Shown here: positions 56,414 through 64,000 of the stretch, in pieces
Layout of the letters: each line of letters begins with the position of its first letter
Numbering within the stretch: position 1 is the stretch's first letter
DNA from: Streptomyces sp. SN-593
Lineage (GTDB): Bacteria > Actinomycetota > Actinomycetes > Streptomycetales > Streptomycetaceae
Direction of reading: 5' to 3'
Assembly (NCBI RefSeq): GCF_016756395.1
Contig: NZ_AP018365.1
Span: 6,390,001-6,454,000 of the forward strand
Length of the DNA stretch: 64,000 bases
Made by a program: the position numbers and the translations under genes
The notes under the pieces: model-generated
Databases searched by the model: none
Told to the model about the DNA's origin: nothing
Seen by the model: only the letters and a program-made list of their open reading frames with translations

Positions 56414-57598
56414 GTGGGGTACGTCCACGACCTTTGGTACAAGAAAGGGCCGGCCGGACGGAAGGTCCAGACGAAATACCACGGGAAGGGGAAGCGCTGG
56501 CAGGCCCGGTGGGAGACGCCGGACGGCGAGCCGAAGACCCGCCTCTTTGAGAAGCAGGTCGATGCACAGAAGCACGTCACCAAGATGGACCATGCGGTCC
56601 TGGCGGGCGACTACCTGGACCCAGAAGCCGGGAAAGTCAAGGTCGGCGACTTCGCGCTCAAGACGTGGCTGCCGGCCCAGGACATCAAGGGACGAACTGA
56701 GATCGAGTACAGGGGCGTACTCGACCGCTACCTGATTCCTGAGTGGGGCCGACGGCAGATACGGACGATCAAGCCCTCCGAGGCGAAAGCGTGGCAGGCG
56801 CTCCTCGCGAGTAAGTACGAGCTGACCGGGACCACGCCTAACAGGGTCGCGAGGCACGTCCGCAGCGTGTTTCGCCTGGCGGTCTTCGACAAGGCGATCA
56901 GGGCATCGCCGTTCGAGGGGATCAAGGCGCCGACGCTGACGGAGACGAAGGTCTATCCGCCGGACGTCGCCGAAGCCCGCCAGATCATTGCCGCGGCCTA
57001 CACCGCCCTCTGGCGGGCGATGTTCGAGGTGTGCGCTCTCACCGGCCTGCGCAGTGGAGAACTGCGCGGGATGCGGTTGGAGAAGTTCGATGCCCTCCGG
57101 ATGGCCTACCGGGTCGATCAGCAGCTGGTGTACGAGCGCGGCAAGGGCATGTACCTGGACGACCTCAAGACCGGTGCGGGGAAGCGGGTGCTCCCGTTGA
57201 ACCGACGGGCGGTCGACGTCATCGCCGCGTACGTCGCCGGGCATCCCCCGCCCAAGAACGGCCCCTGGGCCGGCCTGATCTTCGCCATGCCGGGCGGCAA
57301 GCCGATAGGTGAGAGCACCATCGACTGGGCCATCAAACAGACCTGCCGCTACGCCAAGACCGAGGCGCGCCACCTGCACGAGCTTCGCCACCACTACGCC
57401 TCGGTGCTGATCGCCGGCGGCGAGAGTCCGAGCGTGGTCCAGCAGCGCCTCGGTCACAAGGACGTCCTCACGACGCTGAGGATCTACAGCCATCTGTTCA
57501 ACGAGGCGAAGGAGACGACGAGGAACGTCCTGGATGCGGCCTGGGCCATCCCGAGTAAGGATGAGAAGCGGCTCGCGTCGGTCACCAAGATCACGTAA
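56414..57598 (+). CDS. int: Tyrosine-type phage integrase
   Basis: 394 residues from GTG 56414. N-terminal arm-binding and SAM-like core-binding regions (about 1-160: VGDFALKTWLPAQDIKGRTE; NRVARHVRSVFRLAVFDKAI), catalytic domain with Arg213 (TGLRSGELRG), His322 and Arg325 (HLHELRHHYA), His348 (LGHKD) and nucleophile Tyr358 (RIYSH). All catalytic residues are present. It recombines attP with the 3' end of dps. The gene ends in the repeated arm sites 52-66 bp from the core. Confidence 0.95.
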   Translation: MGYVHDLWYKKGPAGRKVQTKYHGKGKRWQARWETPDGEPKTRLFEKQVDAQKHVTKMDHAVLAGDYLDPEAGKVKVGDFALKTWLPAQDIKGRTEIEYRGVLDRYLIPEWGRRQIRTIKPSEAKAWQALLASKYELTGTTPNRVARHVRSVFRLAVFDKAIRASPFEGIKAPTLTETKVYPPDVAEARQIIAAAYTALWRAMFEVCALTGLRSGELRGMRLEKFDALRMAYRVDQQLVYERGKGMYLDDLKTGAGKRVLPLNRRAVDVIAAYVAGHPPPKNGPWAGLIFAMPGGKPIGESTIDWAIKQTCRYAKTEARHLHELRHHYASVLIAGGESPSVVQQRLGHKDVLTTLRIYSHLFNEAKETTRNVLDAAWAIPSKDEKRLASVTKIT

Positions 57599-57612
57599 TT
57601 CTCACGTAATTC
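57591..57612. repeat. Tandem 11-bp repeats, right arm integrase sites
   Basis: TCACGTAATTC occurs twice back to back (57591-57601 and 57602-57612), overlapping the int stop codon. ACGTAA is shared with the left-arm cluster at 21718. Confidence 0.6.
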
Positions 57613-57663
57613 CGTTCGCGGAAGGGGACAGAATGCACAGGTCGGTCCATGATCTGCATAGTC

Positions 57664-57725
57664 TCCACTGGATGTTCCAGGCGGAGAACGTGTAACCAGG
57701 TCAGAGAGATGCACGCCTCTGACCT
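57664..57725 (+). other. attP-like junction between prophage copies
   Basis: The attachment core recurs here flanked by phage right arm (int side) and phage left arm, i.e. the arrangement of attP, not attR. It includes the Dps C-terminal codons (FHWMFQAENV and stop) without a dps gene before them, and the same 9-bp inverted repeat at 57698-57706/57717-57725. Confidence 0.85.
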
Positions 57726-58008
57726 GCGGTGCAGTCCTTCTTCAGGAGATCATCAGGCTTACAGAGTGTTACGGGAGCTGACGTAAGACAGGCGTAATCC
57801 GTAAGCCAGGCGTAAAGCGAAGGCCCCCTCGGGTACGCCCGAGGGGGCTCATCACCGGGACTGGACCCCCGCCATCTGGACGGAGGACGCCTCCTTGCAC
57901 GAAAGGCTGTCCAGCCCAGCCTGATGGCGGCCCCCAGGGGAACGGGGTGCCGTGGGGCCCGCTGGCCGCGCCGTGGAGAGTGACTGGGCGGCTCCAGAGG
58001 GGCGCGGA

Positions 58009-59136
58009 CTACATGAGGGGCCAGGCGTGCCCGGCCGGGTCGTCGAGCCACAGGGTGTGCCCGCCCTCGGCGGTCACGGTGAGTCCGTAGCGGTGGATGC
58101 CGGGGCGCCCGGCCGTGACCCATGCGCGGAGGTAAGGCGCGCGCTCCGCCCAGAGATCGCGCGGCCCCCCGTGGATGAGTTCGGCCTCGCGGGGGTCTCG
58201 CATGGTGATGCGCGCCCACGACGTCATGTCGGGGGTGTACAGGCAGCGCACCGCCTTCCCTTCCTCGTTGGTGAGGCTGATCTGTGCGACGTCCGGGTGG
58301 ACGAGGGAGGCGAGGAACTGCGGCGCCTCGGCGTCGAGGCCGACCGGTACGACGATCGCCTGGCGGTCTCCCTGCGCGGTCGCCAGGGTGCCCGCGACGT
58401 GGCGGCCCGCGGCCGTGGTGGCGTCGGGCGTGGAGCGGGCCGCCATGAACGCGGTGAGGTGCGGTAGGAACCGTCCGCACGCGCTGTGATCCTCGCCGAT
58501 CGCCAGTCGGGCGATGCCGTACCCGACGGCGACGACCATCACGCCGTGCGGCCGGACCTGGGTCCGCCATGCGTCTGGCACGCGGCCGACGCCGCACGTC
58601 GCCACCAGACGGTCGTACGGCGCGTGGTCGGGGTAGCCGGCCATGCCGTTGCCGGCCGCGAGGGTCGGGGCGTAGCCCGCGATGCGGAGCCGGTCCCGTG
58701 CGGCGTCCACCAGGGCCGGGTCGACGTCTACGGACGTCACGCGGTTCCCGCCGAGCCGGTGGGAGAGGAGCGCGGCGTTGTATCCGGTGCCGGTGCCCAC
58801 CTCCAGGACGCGGTTGCCGTCCTCGACGTCCAGGGCCTCCAGCATGCGGGCCATGACCGTGGGCGCGGTGCTGGAGCTGGTGGCGGTGCCGGCGTCGTTG
58901 GCCTGGGTGACGAGGGAGGCGTCCTGGTAGACCGCGGCGATCCAGGACGGGTCTGCCGGCGTGTAGCGGACCTTCCCGCCGCGGGCCCGGAGAGTGAACT
59001 CGGGCACGAACACCTCGCGCGGCACCGACGCGAACGCGTCGCGCCATGCCGGGTCGTGCAGGGTGCCGTCTGCGGCGAGGCGTTCGGTCATGAGGCGGCG
59101 CAGCTCGTCGGCGGCGGACGTGGTGGGGGTCGTCAT
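58009..59136 (-). CDS. tgmC: TgmC, second copy
   Basis: 375 residues, identical to the gene at 21946-23073, including the SAM motif VLEVGTGTGYNAALL. PIMT-like methyltransferase of the graspetide locus. Confidence 0.85.
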   Translation of the reverse strand: MTTPTTSAADELRRLMTERLAADGTLHDPAWRDAFASVPREVFVPEFTLRARGGKVRYTPADPSWIAAVYQDASLVTQANDAGTATSSSTAPTVMARMLEALDVEDGNRVLEVGTGTGYNAALLSHRLGGNRVTSVDVDPALVDAARDRLRIAGYAPTLAAGNGMAGYPDHAPYDRLVATCGVGRVPDAWRTQVRPHGVMVVAVGYGIARLAIGEDHSACGRFLPHLTAFMAARSTPDATTAAGRHVAGTLATAQGDRQAIVVPVGLDAEAPQFLASLVHPDVAQISLTNEEGKAVRCLYTPDMTSWARITMRDPREAELIHGGPRDLWAERAPYLRAWVTAGRPGIHRYGLTVTAEGGHTLWLDDPAGHAWPLM

Positions 59137-60086
59137 GCGGGGTCCTCCAGGAGGTCGGCCAGGGCGTGGGTGATGGGGGTGCGCAGCGCGGGGATGTACG
59201 CCCACTGGCCGTTCGGGTTGAGGTCGACGAGCGTCCAGGTCCCGTCTGGACTAACGAGAAAGTCCATTGCGGCGTAACTGAGTTCGAACGCGTCGATCAG
59301 GCGGCGCACGCCGGCGGCGATCGGGGCCGGTGCGTCGCAGGGCGTGTAGGTGTGGGCGGCGTAGTCGGTGCGGACGTCCGCGAGTTGCGTTGGGGTGTGG
59401 ATCTCGGCGGCGAACATCTTCGGGCCGACCACGGTCAGACGCACCTCGTAGGCGGTCGTGATCCACTCCTGGAACTGGTGGGCGGTCAGGGCCACGCTGT
59501 TGTCGATGTCGTCGGCGCGAACCTGGGTGGTCCACACGGCGACGGCCTCTCCACCGGTGCCGGCCGGGCCGGTGGTCCCGATGGTCTTGTACGCGGCGAC
59601 TCCGCCGGGTAGGCCGGCGACGAACTCGCGGGCCGCCGCGGGGTCGTTGGTGATCAGCGTGTCGGGCACTGCCAGGCCGCACCGGGCGGCGATGGCGAGG
59701 GCGTGGGGTTTGACCCCGGCCGGCGTGTTCAGGTGCGGGTGATTCACCCACCGGGCGGTCAGGGCGGTGAGCAGCCCTCCGAGGCCCGCGCGGGCCTCGG
59801 AGGCTGTCCACTTCGCGTCCCGGTCGCTCAGGCCGGGGTGCAGGCGGTGCGGTGACGGCCGGCGGTAGTAGACCGAGCTGACCTCATCCAGGGAGACGTC
59901 CCGGTGCTGGCCACGTAACTCGCCCATCCAGCCGCTGTGCCGCGCGCCGATACGGGCCGTGACCTGTACGGACTCCGGGAAGTCCCCGGGGTCCAGTCGG
60001 ACGACGGGCACCGCCCGCCGGTTGAGTTCCGCGATCACCAGGTCAGCGGTCGCGTCGGAGGGCTGGGTCAGCACCAGGACGGTCAT
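59133..60086 (-). CDS. tgmB: TgmB ATP-grasp ligase, second copy
   Basis: 317 residues, identical to 23070-24023, with the same 4-bp overlap with tgmC and 30-bp gap to tgmA. Confidence 0.9.
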   Translation of the reverse strand: MTVLVLTQPSDATADLVIAELNRRAVPVVRLDPGDFPESVQVTARIGARHSGWMGELRGQHRDVSLDEVSSVYYRRPSPHRLHPGLSDRDAKWTASEARAGLGGLLTALTARWVNHPHLNTPAGVKPHALAIAARCGLAVPDTLITNDPAAAREFVAGLPGGVAAYKTIGTTGPAGTGGEAVAVWTTQVRADDIDNSVALTAHQFQEWITTAYEVRLTVVGPKMFAAEIHTPTQLADVRTDYAAHTYTPCDAPAPIAAGVRRLIDAFELSYAAMDFLVSPDGTWTLVDLNPNGQWAYIPALRTPITHALADLLEDPA

Positions 60087-60116
60087 CGGTCAGTTCCTCC
60101 CATCACCTCGTCCAGG

Positions 60117-60353
60117 TCAGTCCGTGTCGTTCGACTTCTCCTCGTCCAGCTGGTGGTCCTCCTGCGTCTGGGCGACCGTCTCGAACGCCGACGACATGCG
60201 CGGCTCGAACACGAACGGGACGCCGTCCTCGGTGATGCTGATCTGCCGCTCGGGGCAGAGCGTGAGTGCCGGCAGCGGGTCGGACACCGGGCGCACCGGG
60301 ACGGCCTGGGTCAGACCGAAGGGGCGGACACGTTCCAGCAGTTCGGTGGGCAT
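60117..60353 (-). CDS. tgmA: TgmA precursor peptide, second copy
   Basis: 78 residues, identical to 24054-24290. If the tandem is real the cell has at least two doses of the precursor gene. Confidence 0.87.
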   Translation of the reverse strand: MPTELLERVRPFGLTQAVPVRPVSDPLPALTLCPERQISITEDGVPFVFEPRMSSAFETVAQTQEDHQLDEEKSNDTD

Positions 60354-60440
60354 GCGTGATCCTCATTCCTGATGTGGATGGTGTGGGTCACCGGGCGGCA
60401 CCCGTGGATGGCCCGGAGTTCATGGGGTAGGCCGCTGGAC

Positions 60441-60587
60441 CTACTTCGGCGGCGTGCCTCGGCGCCCGCTGGCGATCCGGGGCACGAGCCCCTGCTCGCG
60501 GACGTGGGGCGGGCAGCCGTAGATCGGGATCGCACCGCCGTCGGGCATGTCCTCCCATGTCAGCAGGGTCATGTCCCGGTCCGACAT
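60441..60587 (-). CDS. 48-aa tgm-locus protein, second copy
   Basis: Identical to 24378-24524; function unknown. Confidence 0.55.
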   Translation of the reverse strand: MSDRDMTLLTWEDMPDGGAIPIYGCPPHVREQGLVPRIASGRRGTPPK

Positions 60588-60616
60588 GTCGTGCTGGCCC
60601 GGCGTGCACCAGGCGG

Positions 60617-60868
60617 TCACTGCTCCGGCTCCGCGGCGCACGTCCGGCACGCCCGGATGCAAATCCGGCGGACGGTCTGAGGAGGCGGCGCCGTGCCCGG
60701 CTCGTAGGCCACGTGCATGATGCTTTTCGTCTCGCTCCCGTCGGCGTGTGTGACGGTCACGCAGCGCGTCACGGCCGGCCACACCGGGCTCCGGAGCGGC
60801 CACGGGGTGGGCGTCGGTCGTGCCTCGGTCGGCTGATTTCTCTCGGGCGGGTGCAGTAGGGTCCCCAT
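60617..60868 (-). CDS. 83-aa tgm-locus protein, second copy
   Basis: Identical to 24554-24805; first gene of the minus-strand cargo unit. Confidence 0.55.
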   Translation of the reverse strand: MGTLLHPPERNQPTEARPTPTPWPLRSPVWPAVTRCVTVTHADGSETKSIMHVAYEPGTAPPPQTVRRICIRACRTCAAEPEQ

Positions 60869-60993
60869 GTCGCGCCCCTTCCGGCGTTGGCCACACCCCG
60901 GACCGTGGCGCGGTCGCGGGGCATCTCCTGGACACGACGGTCTCGTGTGAGGAGGAGCAGCGGGATCTGACACCCTATGACGCGGAGTGGATC

Positions 60994-61446
60994 TTGATCA
61001 GTGCTGTGACAATCACCGGCACCCGCAGCACCAACCACCGCCCTACGGAGGACTACCACCAGCTCTTCGCTGACCACCTCCGCCCCTACGCCGGCGCCCA
61101 CTTCTACATCGGCGGCGCCCGCGGCATCGACACCCTCGCCCTGCTCTGGCTCGCCGAGAACACAGCAGCGCCTCTCACTGTCGTTGTCCCCGGTCGCGTC
61201 GAGCAGCAGCCGGCGGAGGCTCGGGAGGCCGTCGCGCGCACCCGGAACCGGATTACCGAGGTCGTCGAGCTGGGCGCTGCGGAACTGCGGACCCCGGCGT
61301 TTCACGCCCGAAACCGATGGATGGTGGACCACAGCCAGTTCACCATCGGCTTCCCACTCACGGGCCCCCCGGGCACTTCCGGCACCTGGCAGACTCTCAA
61401 CTACACCCACGAACAGGGGAGACCGCACCTGATCGTGCCCGTGTGA
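60994..61446 (+). CDS. SLOG/DprA-like protein, second copy
   Basis: Identical to 24931-25383, TTG start proposed, GGARGID motif present. The operator-like repeat of copy 1 recurs at 60932-60948. Confidence 0.65.
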   Translation: MISAVTITGTRSTNHRPTEDYHQLFADHLRPYAGAHFYIGGARGIDTLALLWLAENTAAPLTVVVPGRVEQQPAEAREAVARTRNRITEVVELGAAELRTPAFHARNRWMVDHSQFTIGFPLTGPPGTSGTWQTLNYTHEQGRPHLIVPV

Positions 61447-61472
61447 CCTTGCTGCGGGTGCACCATGGGCCC

Positions 61473-62810
61473 ATGCAGGACAGTGCCGCGGGGGCGGCGA
61501 CCATGAAGGCGTTGCGGCGACGGCGCGGACTGTCCCTTGCTGGCACGGCCCGCGCTCTCACCAACGTTGCCGCCGAGCTGCGGCTGCCCGCGCTGCCCGC
61601 CGTCGCCAGCGTCCAACGATCCGTCGCCCGCTGGGAAGCCGCGCGGCCGACCCGCCCTGACGACCGGTACCAGCTGCTCCTCGGCCACCTCTACGCCCGC
61701 ACCCCGGCTGGCTCCATCGCCATTGGGCCGGGCAGCGACTTCGCCGAACTCCTCACCGCGCTGCACCTGCTCGGCGAGGGCGAGCGACGCACCGCCGAAC
61801 TGCGTACCGCAGTCCTACGGGCGGCAACCGACCAGGGCGCGGGCATGCTCTCCCTCCTCTCACCCGCCCTCCAGGCTCAGCTCGCCGCCGCGCTCGCCGA
61901 CCCGGCCCGCACCACCGACGAAACGGTGGCCGGGCTTGCCGCGGCCGTCGCGGACGTCAACGGTCAGGTAGGCACCTTGCCCATGGTGCGCCTTCAGCTT
62001 CTCCTCGCGCCCGCCGTGGACGCCGCGCGGCGGCTCCTCGCGGCACCCGTGCCGTCGGCTCCGCTTCAGGAGTCGCTCAGGGAGGCCGCGGTTGCCGCCT
62101 ACACCGTCGCAGCTCGGCTTGCCTTCGAGACTCGTGACGACGAGGCGTCTCGGGCCGCCTACACGGCGGCCACCCGGGAAGCTGCGCAGCTAGGCAGGCC
62201 GTGGCGGCAGGCCGGCGTCCACATGAGCCACGCCCTCACCACCATGTACGCCACCCACGATCTTGCCGCCGCGCGGGTGCTTGCCGACCGCGCGGTGCGG
62301 GCGGCCCAACGCGGGGAGAGCATCCTCGTTCGGGCCCGTGCGCACGCCCTCCAGGCGGAGATGCTGGCGCGGGCCGGGCAGGCACGGCAGGTGGATACAG
62401 CGCTCCGGCTGGCCTGGTACGACATGGAGGCGAACCACGCCGGTGACCCTGCCGTCACCAGCTTCTCAGCGGGCCATCTGCGCGGCTTCGAGGGCGTGTG
62501 CGAACTGCATGTCGGCGATCCAGCGACGGCACACGATCGGTTCGCCCACTCGGCCGCCGCGCTCGCCGCCCCGCGCGAGCTAGTACAGCGGGCCATCGTC
62601 ACAGTTGACCAGGCGCTCGCCCGCATCCGTATGGGCGCGCCGCAGGACGCCGTCGAACTGCTGCACCAGTCCGTCGATGCCGCGGCCGCGACCGGTGGTC
62701 GCGTGCCAGCGCTCCGGCTCCGAGACGCACGTCAGGCGCTGCGACCGTGGCGGCAAGAGACCTGGGTGATGGACCTTGATGACCACCTGCTCGACGGGCT
62801 CGGAGCCTGA
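61473..62810 (+). CDS. XRE/TPR-like regulator, second copy
   Basis: 445 residues, identical to 25410-26747. Confidence 0.75.
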   Translation: MQDSAAGAATMKALRRRRGLSLAGTARALTNVAAELRLPALPAVASVQRSVARWEAARPTRPDDRYQLLLGHLYARTPAGSIAIGPGSDFAELLTALHLLGEGERRTAELRTAVLRAATDQGAGMLSLLSPALQAQLAAALADPARTTDETVAGLAAAVADVNGQVGTLPMVRLQLLLAPAVDAARRLLAAPVPSAPLQESLREAAVAAYTVAARLAFETRDDEASRAAYTAATREAAQLGRPWRQAGVHMSHALTTMYATHDLAAARVLADRAVRAAQRGESILVRARAHALQAEMLARAGQARQVDTALRLAWYDMEANHAGDPAVTSFSAGHLRGFEGVCELHVGDPATAHDRFAHSAAALAAPRELVQRAIVTVDQALARIRMGAPQDAVELLHQSVDAAAATGGRVPALRLRDARQALRPWRQETWVMDLDDHLLDGLGA

Positions 62811-62919
62811 TCCCGAGCTGACTCCAATTCGTGTCGATCTGACGACAACGCTCGAGTTCTGGACGCACGAATGCCCCCGCCGCGGCCACAGGGGGCCGGG
62901 CGGGGGCTTGGTGGTTCTG

Positions 62920-63228
62920 TCAGCCGGTGATGAGCTGTGCGTCGGCCGCGGCCGGGTCGGGTACCGGCAGGCCGGCGCCGCGGAGGGCGTCTTGCAGGAC
63001 GGTGATGTAGCGGCCGTGCGCGGCCAGCCGGTTGCCGGCGTGCTGCTGGGCGGCCTCGATGTCGGCCAGGCGCTGGCGGACCCGGACCAGCTCGCGCGCG
63101 AGTCCTTCCACGGTGGACAGGTCCGGCTCGTCGTCGCGGGTGCGGCTGATCCTCGCGACCACGACCGCGACGACCGCGCCCAGGAGGAGGCTCACGTAGC
63201 CGTAGAGGCCGCCGTCCGTATCAGCCAT
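62920..63228 (-). CDS. Lysis-region TM/coiled-coil protein, second copy
   Basis: 102 residues, identical to 26857-27165. Confidence 0.65.
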   Translation of the reverse strand: MADTDGGLYGYVSLLLGAVVAVVVARISRTRDDEPDLSTVEGLARELVRVRQRLADIEAAQQHAGNRLAAHGRYITVLQDALRGAGLPVPDPAAADAQLITG

Positions 63229-63691
63229 GCGCTCCCTCCTGCCGTTGGGCTGCGGCGAGCCGTAGCCGGGCGACCTCCCGCGACAGATACACCACCCGTC
63301 GTGTCGCTACCGCGAGGATCGCCAGCAGGCCGGGGAAGACCGCCCAGGTCACGCCGCTGTACCAGCCCTGGGCGAGCGTGCCGAGGGCGCGGGCGGTGGT
63401 GTAGGCGACCGCCCAGACCGCGGGCATCGCGCTGGCCATGGCCCACCCCCACCAGTCCCGGCGGGACGGCAGCGGCGCCGCGGCCGCGCACAGGACCCCC
63501 GAGGCGACCCAGACCCAGCCCCACACGCACATCGGCGCGATGTGCGTCAGGGCGGTCACCCCGCGGGTGATCCCGAAGCGGGGGTCCGCGAGCAGGCCGG
63601 CGCCGTAGGTGGTCCAGCCGGCCCCGCAGATCAGCAGGGCGGCGCCGCGGTACCCCAGCCGCCGGCCTGTCCGGGACACCGCGGCCCGCAT
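63221..63691 (-). CDS. Lysis-region multi-pass membrane protein, second copy
   Basis: 156 residues, identical to 27158-27628. Confidence 0.65.
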   Translation of the reverse strand: MRAAVSRTGRRLGYRGAALLICGAGWTTYGAGLLADPRFGITRGVTALTHIAPMCVWGWVWVASGVLCAAAAPLPSRRDWWGWAMASAMPAVWAVAYTTARALGTLAQGWYSGVTWAVFPGLLAILAVATRRVVYLSREVARLRLAAAQRQEGAHG

Positions 63692-63978
63692 CAGGCTGCT
63701 GCCGTCGGCGGGTCGGCCGGGGCGGCCGGGGCGGCCTCGGCGGCGGTGGCCGGCTCGGCGGGCGCGGGCAGCAGGGCGCCGGTGCCGGTGGTGCCCACGC
63801 TGCCGGCGAGCGCTGCCTTGAGGACGGCGAACGCAGCCGGCAACCCCGCGGCGGCCGCGGCCTTCACCGCGCCGAGGTCGATCAGGCCGGTGGAGTTGGC
63901 CAGGAGCAGGCCGGCGACGGCCTCGACGTAGGTCGCGGCGGTGCGCTCGGCCAAGTCCAGGATGAAGCGCTTGTTCAT
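63691..63978 (-). CDS. Putative holin, second copy
   Basis: 95 residues, identical to 27628-27915. Last complete gene of the window. Confidence 0.75.
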   Translation of the reverse strand: MNKRFILDLAERTAATYVEAVAGLLLANSTGLIDLGAVKAAAAAGLPAAFAVLKAALAGSVGTTGTGALLPAPAEPATAAEAAPAAPADPPTAAA

Positions 63979-64000
63979 GACGATGGTCCGTTCTGCTGGG

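Larger units (their letters stand above)
21601..57663. mobile_element. Complete siphovirus-type prophage, copy 1 (36063 bp)
   Basis: Bounded by the repeated attachment core at 21601 and 57664. It contains integrase, excisionase, repressor, early/replication genes, HNH nuclease, small and large terminase, portal, protease, HK97-type capsid, tail genes, tape measure, GH25 lysin and holin. All morphogenesis and early genes are on the minus strand; int, repressor and two cargo genes are on plus. No broken structural gene was noticed, so it may be inducible. About 36 kb is typical for a cos-type actinophage. Confidence 0.93.
57664..64000. mobile_element. Prophage copy 2, left part (tandem repeat of 21601-27937)
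   Basis: 6337 bp that repeat copy 1 with constant offset 36063; all predicted proteins are identical. The copy is cut by the window edge 30 bp before the endolysin gene would end. Hairpins of copy 1 recur at 57823-57848, 57869-57930 and 62873-62907. Confidence 0.9.

Noticed and set aside
57664..64000. Copy 2 considered as a different, related phage
   Set aside because: Proteins and hairpins are identical to copy 1 at a constant offset of 36063 over 6.3 kb, so it is the same phage.

Overview
The window is GC-rich actinobacterial chromosome, almost certainly Streptomyces or a close relative. The evidence is very high third-position GC, an rRNA operon with typical Streptomyces 23S/5S sequences, and the Streptomyces gene order osaC / osaA-osaB / ftsK / RodZ-like / rimO-pgsA-cinA / clgR / dps. 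Everything from the end of dps to the window edge is an integrated temperate phage.

Bases 1-21632 (host core): the 3' part of a 23S rRNA, a 5S rRNA with terminator, a short DegT-type aminotransferase relative, and tRNA-Thr(GGT) with a long terminator. The osmoadaptation group follows: OsaC (RsbW-like + PAS + GAF + PP2C) is divergent from OsaA (poly-HAMP hybrid histidine kinase) and OsaB (response regulator). Next come the FtsK translocase, a RodZ-like membrane HTH protein, the translationally overlapping trio rimO-pgsA-cinA, the protease regulator clgR, and dps.

Bases 21601-57663 (prophage copy 1, unit length 36063 bp): a siphovirus-type HK97/cos-like prophage sits at the 3' end of dps and its attachment core keeps the last Dps codons intact. 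From the left: a graspetide-type RiPP locus (TgmA precursor, TgmB ATP-grasp ligase, TgmC PIMT-like methyltransferase, two small proteins) divergent from a SLOG-fold protein and an XRE regulator; lysis genes; tail genes; head genes and terminase; HNH nuclease; a regulatory block; a minus-strand early region of small overlapping genes. That region includes a replication-initiator-like gene carrying seven 17-bp iterons inside its own coding sequence. An excisionase-like gene, a divergent XRE repressor, and a tyrosine integrase next to the right arm complete the unit.

Bases 57664-64000 (prophage copy 2, incomplete): the sequence restarts at the attachment core and repeats 21601-27937, with identical predicted proteins. 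This means a tandem (polylysogenic) insertion, or an assembly artefact from a circular or concatemeric phage. The window ends before the endolysin gene of copy 2, so the right chromosomal junction is not visible.

How the parts fit: the phage looks like a lambda-style temperate phage with host-dependent replication (initiator plus internal iteron origin, no polymerase or helicase seen), a cos-type packaging module and a long flexible tail with a frameshifted tail-assembly chaperone. It carries as accessory cargo a complete peptide-modification cassette that is not needed for virion production. That cassette is the most interesting system here.
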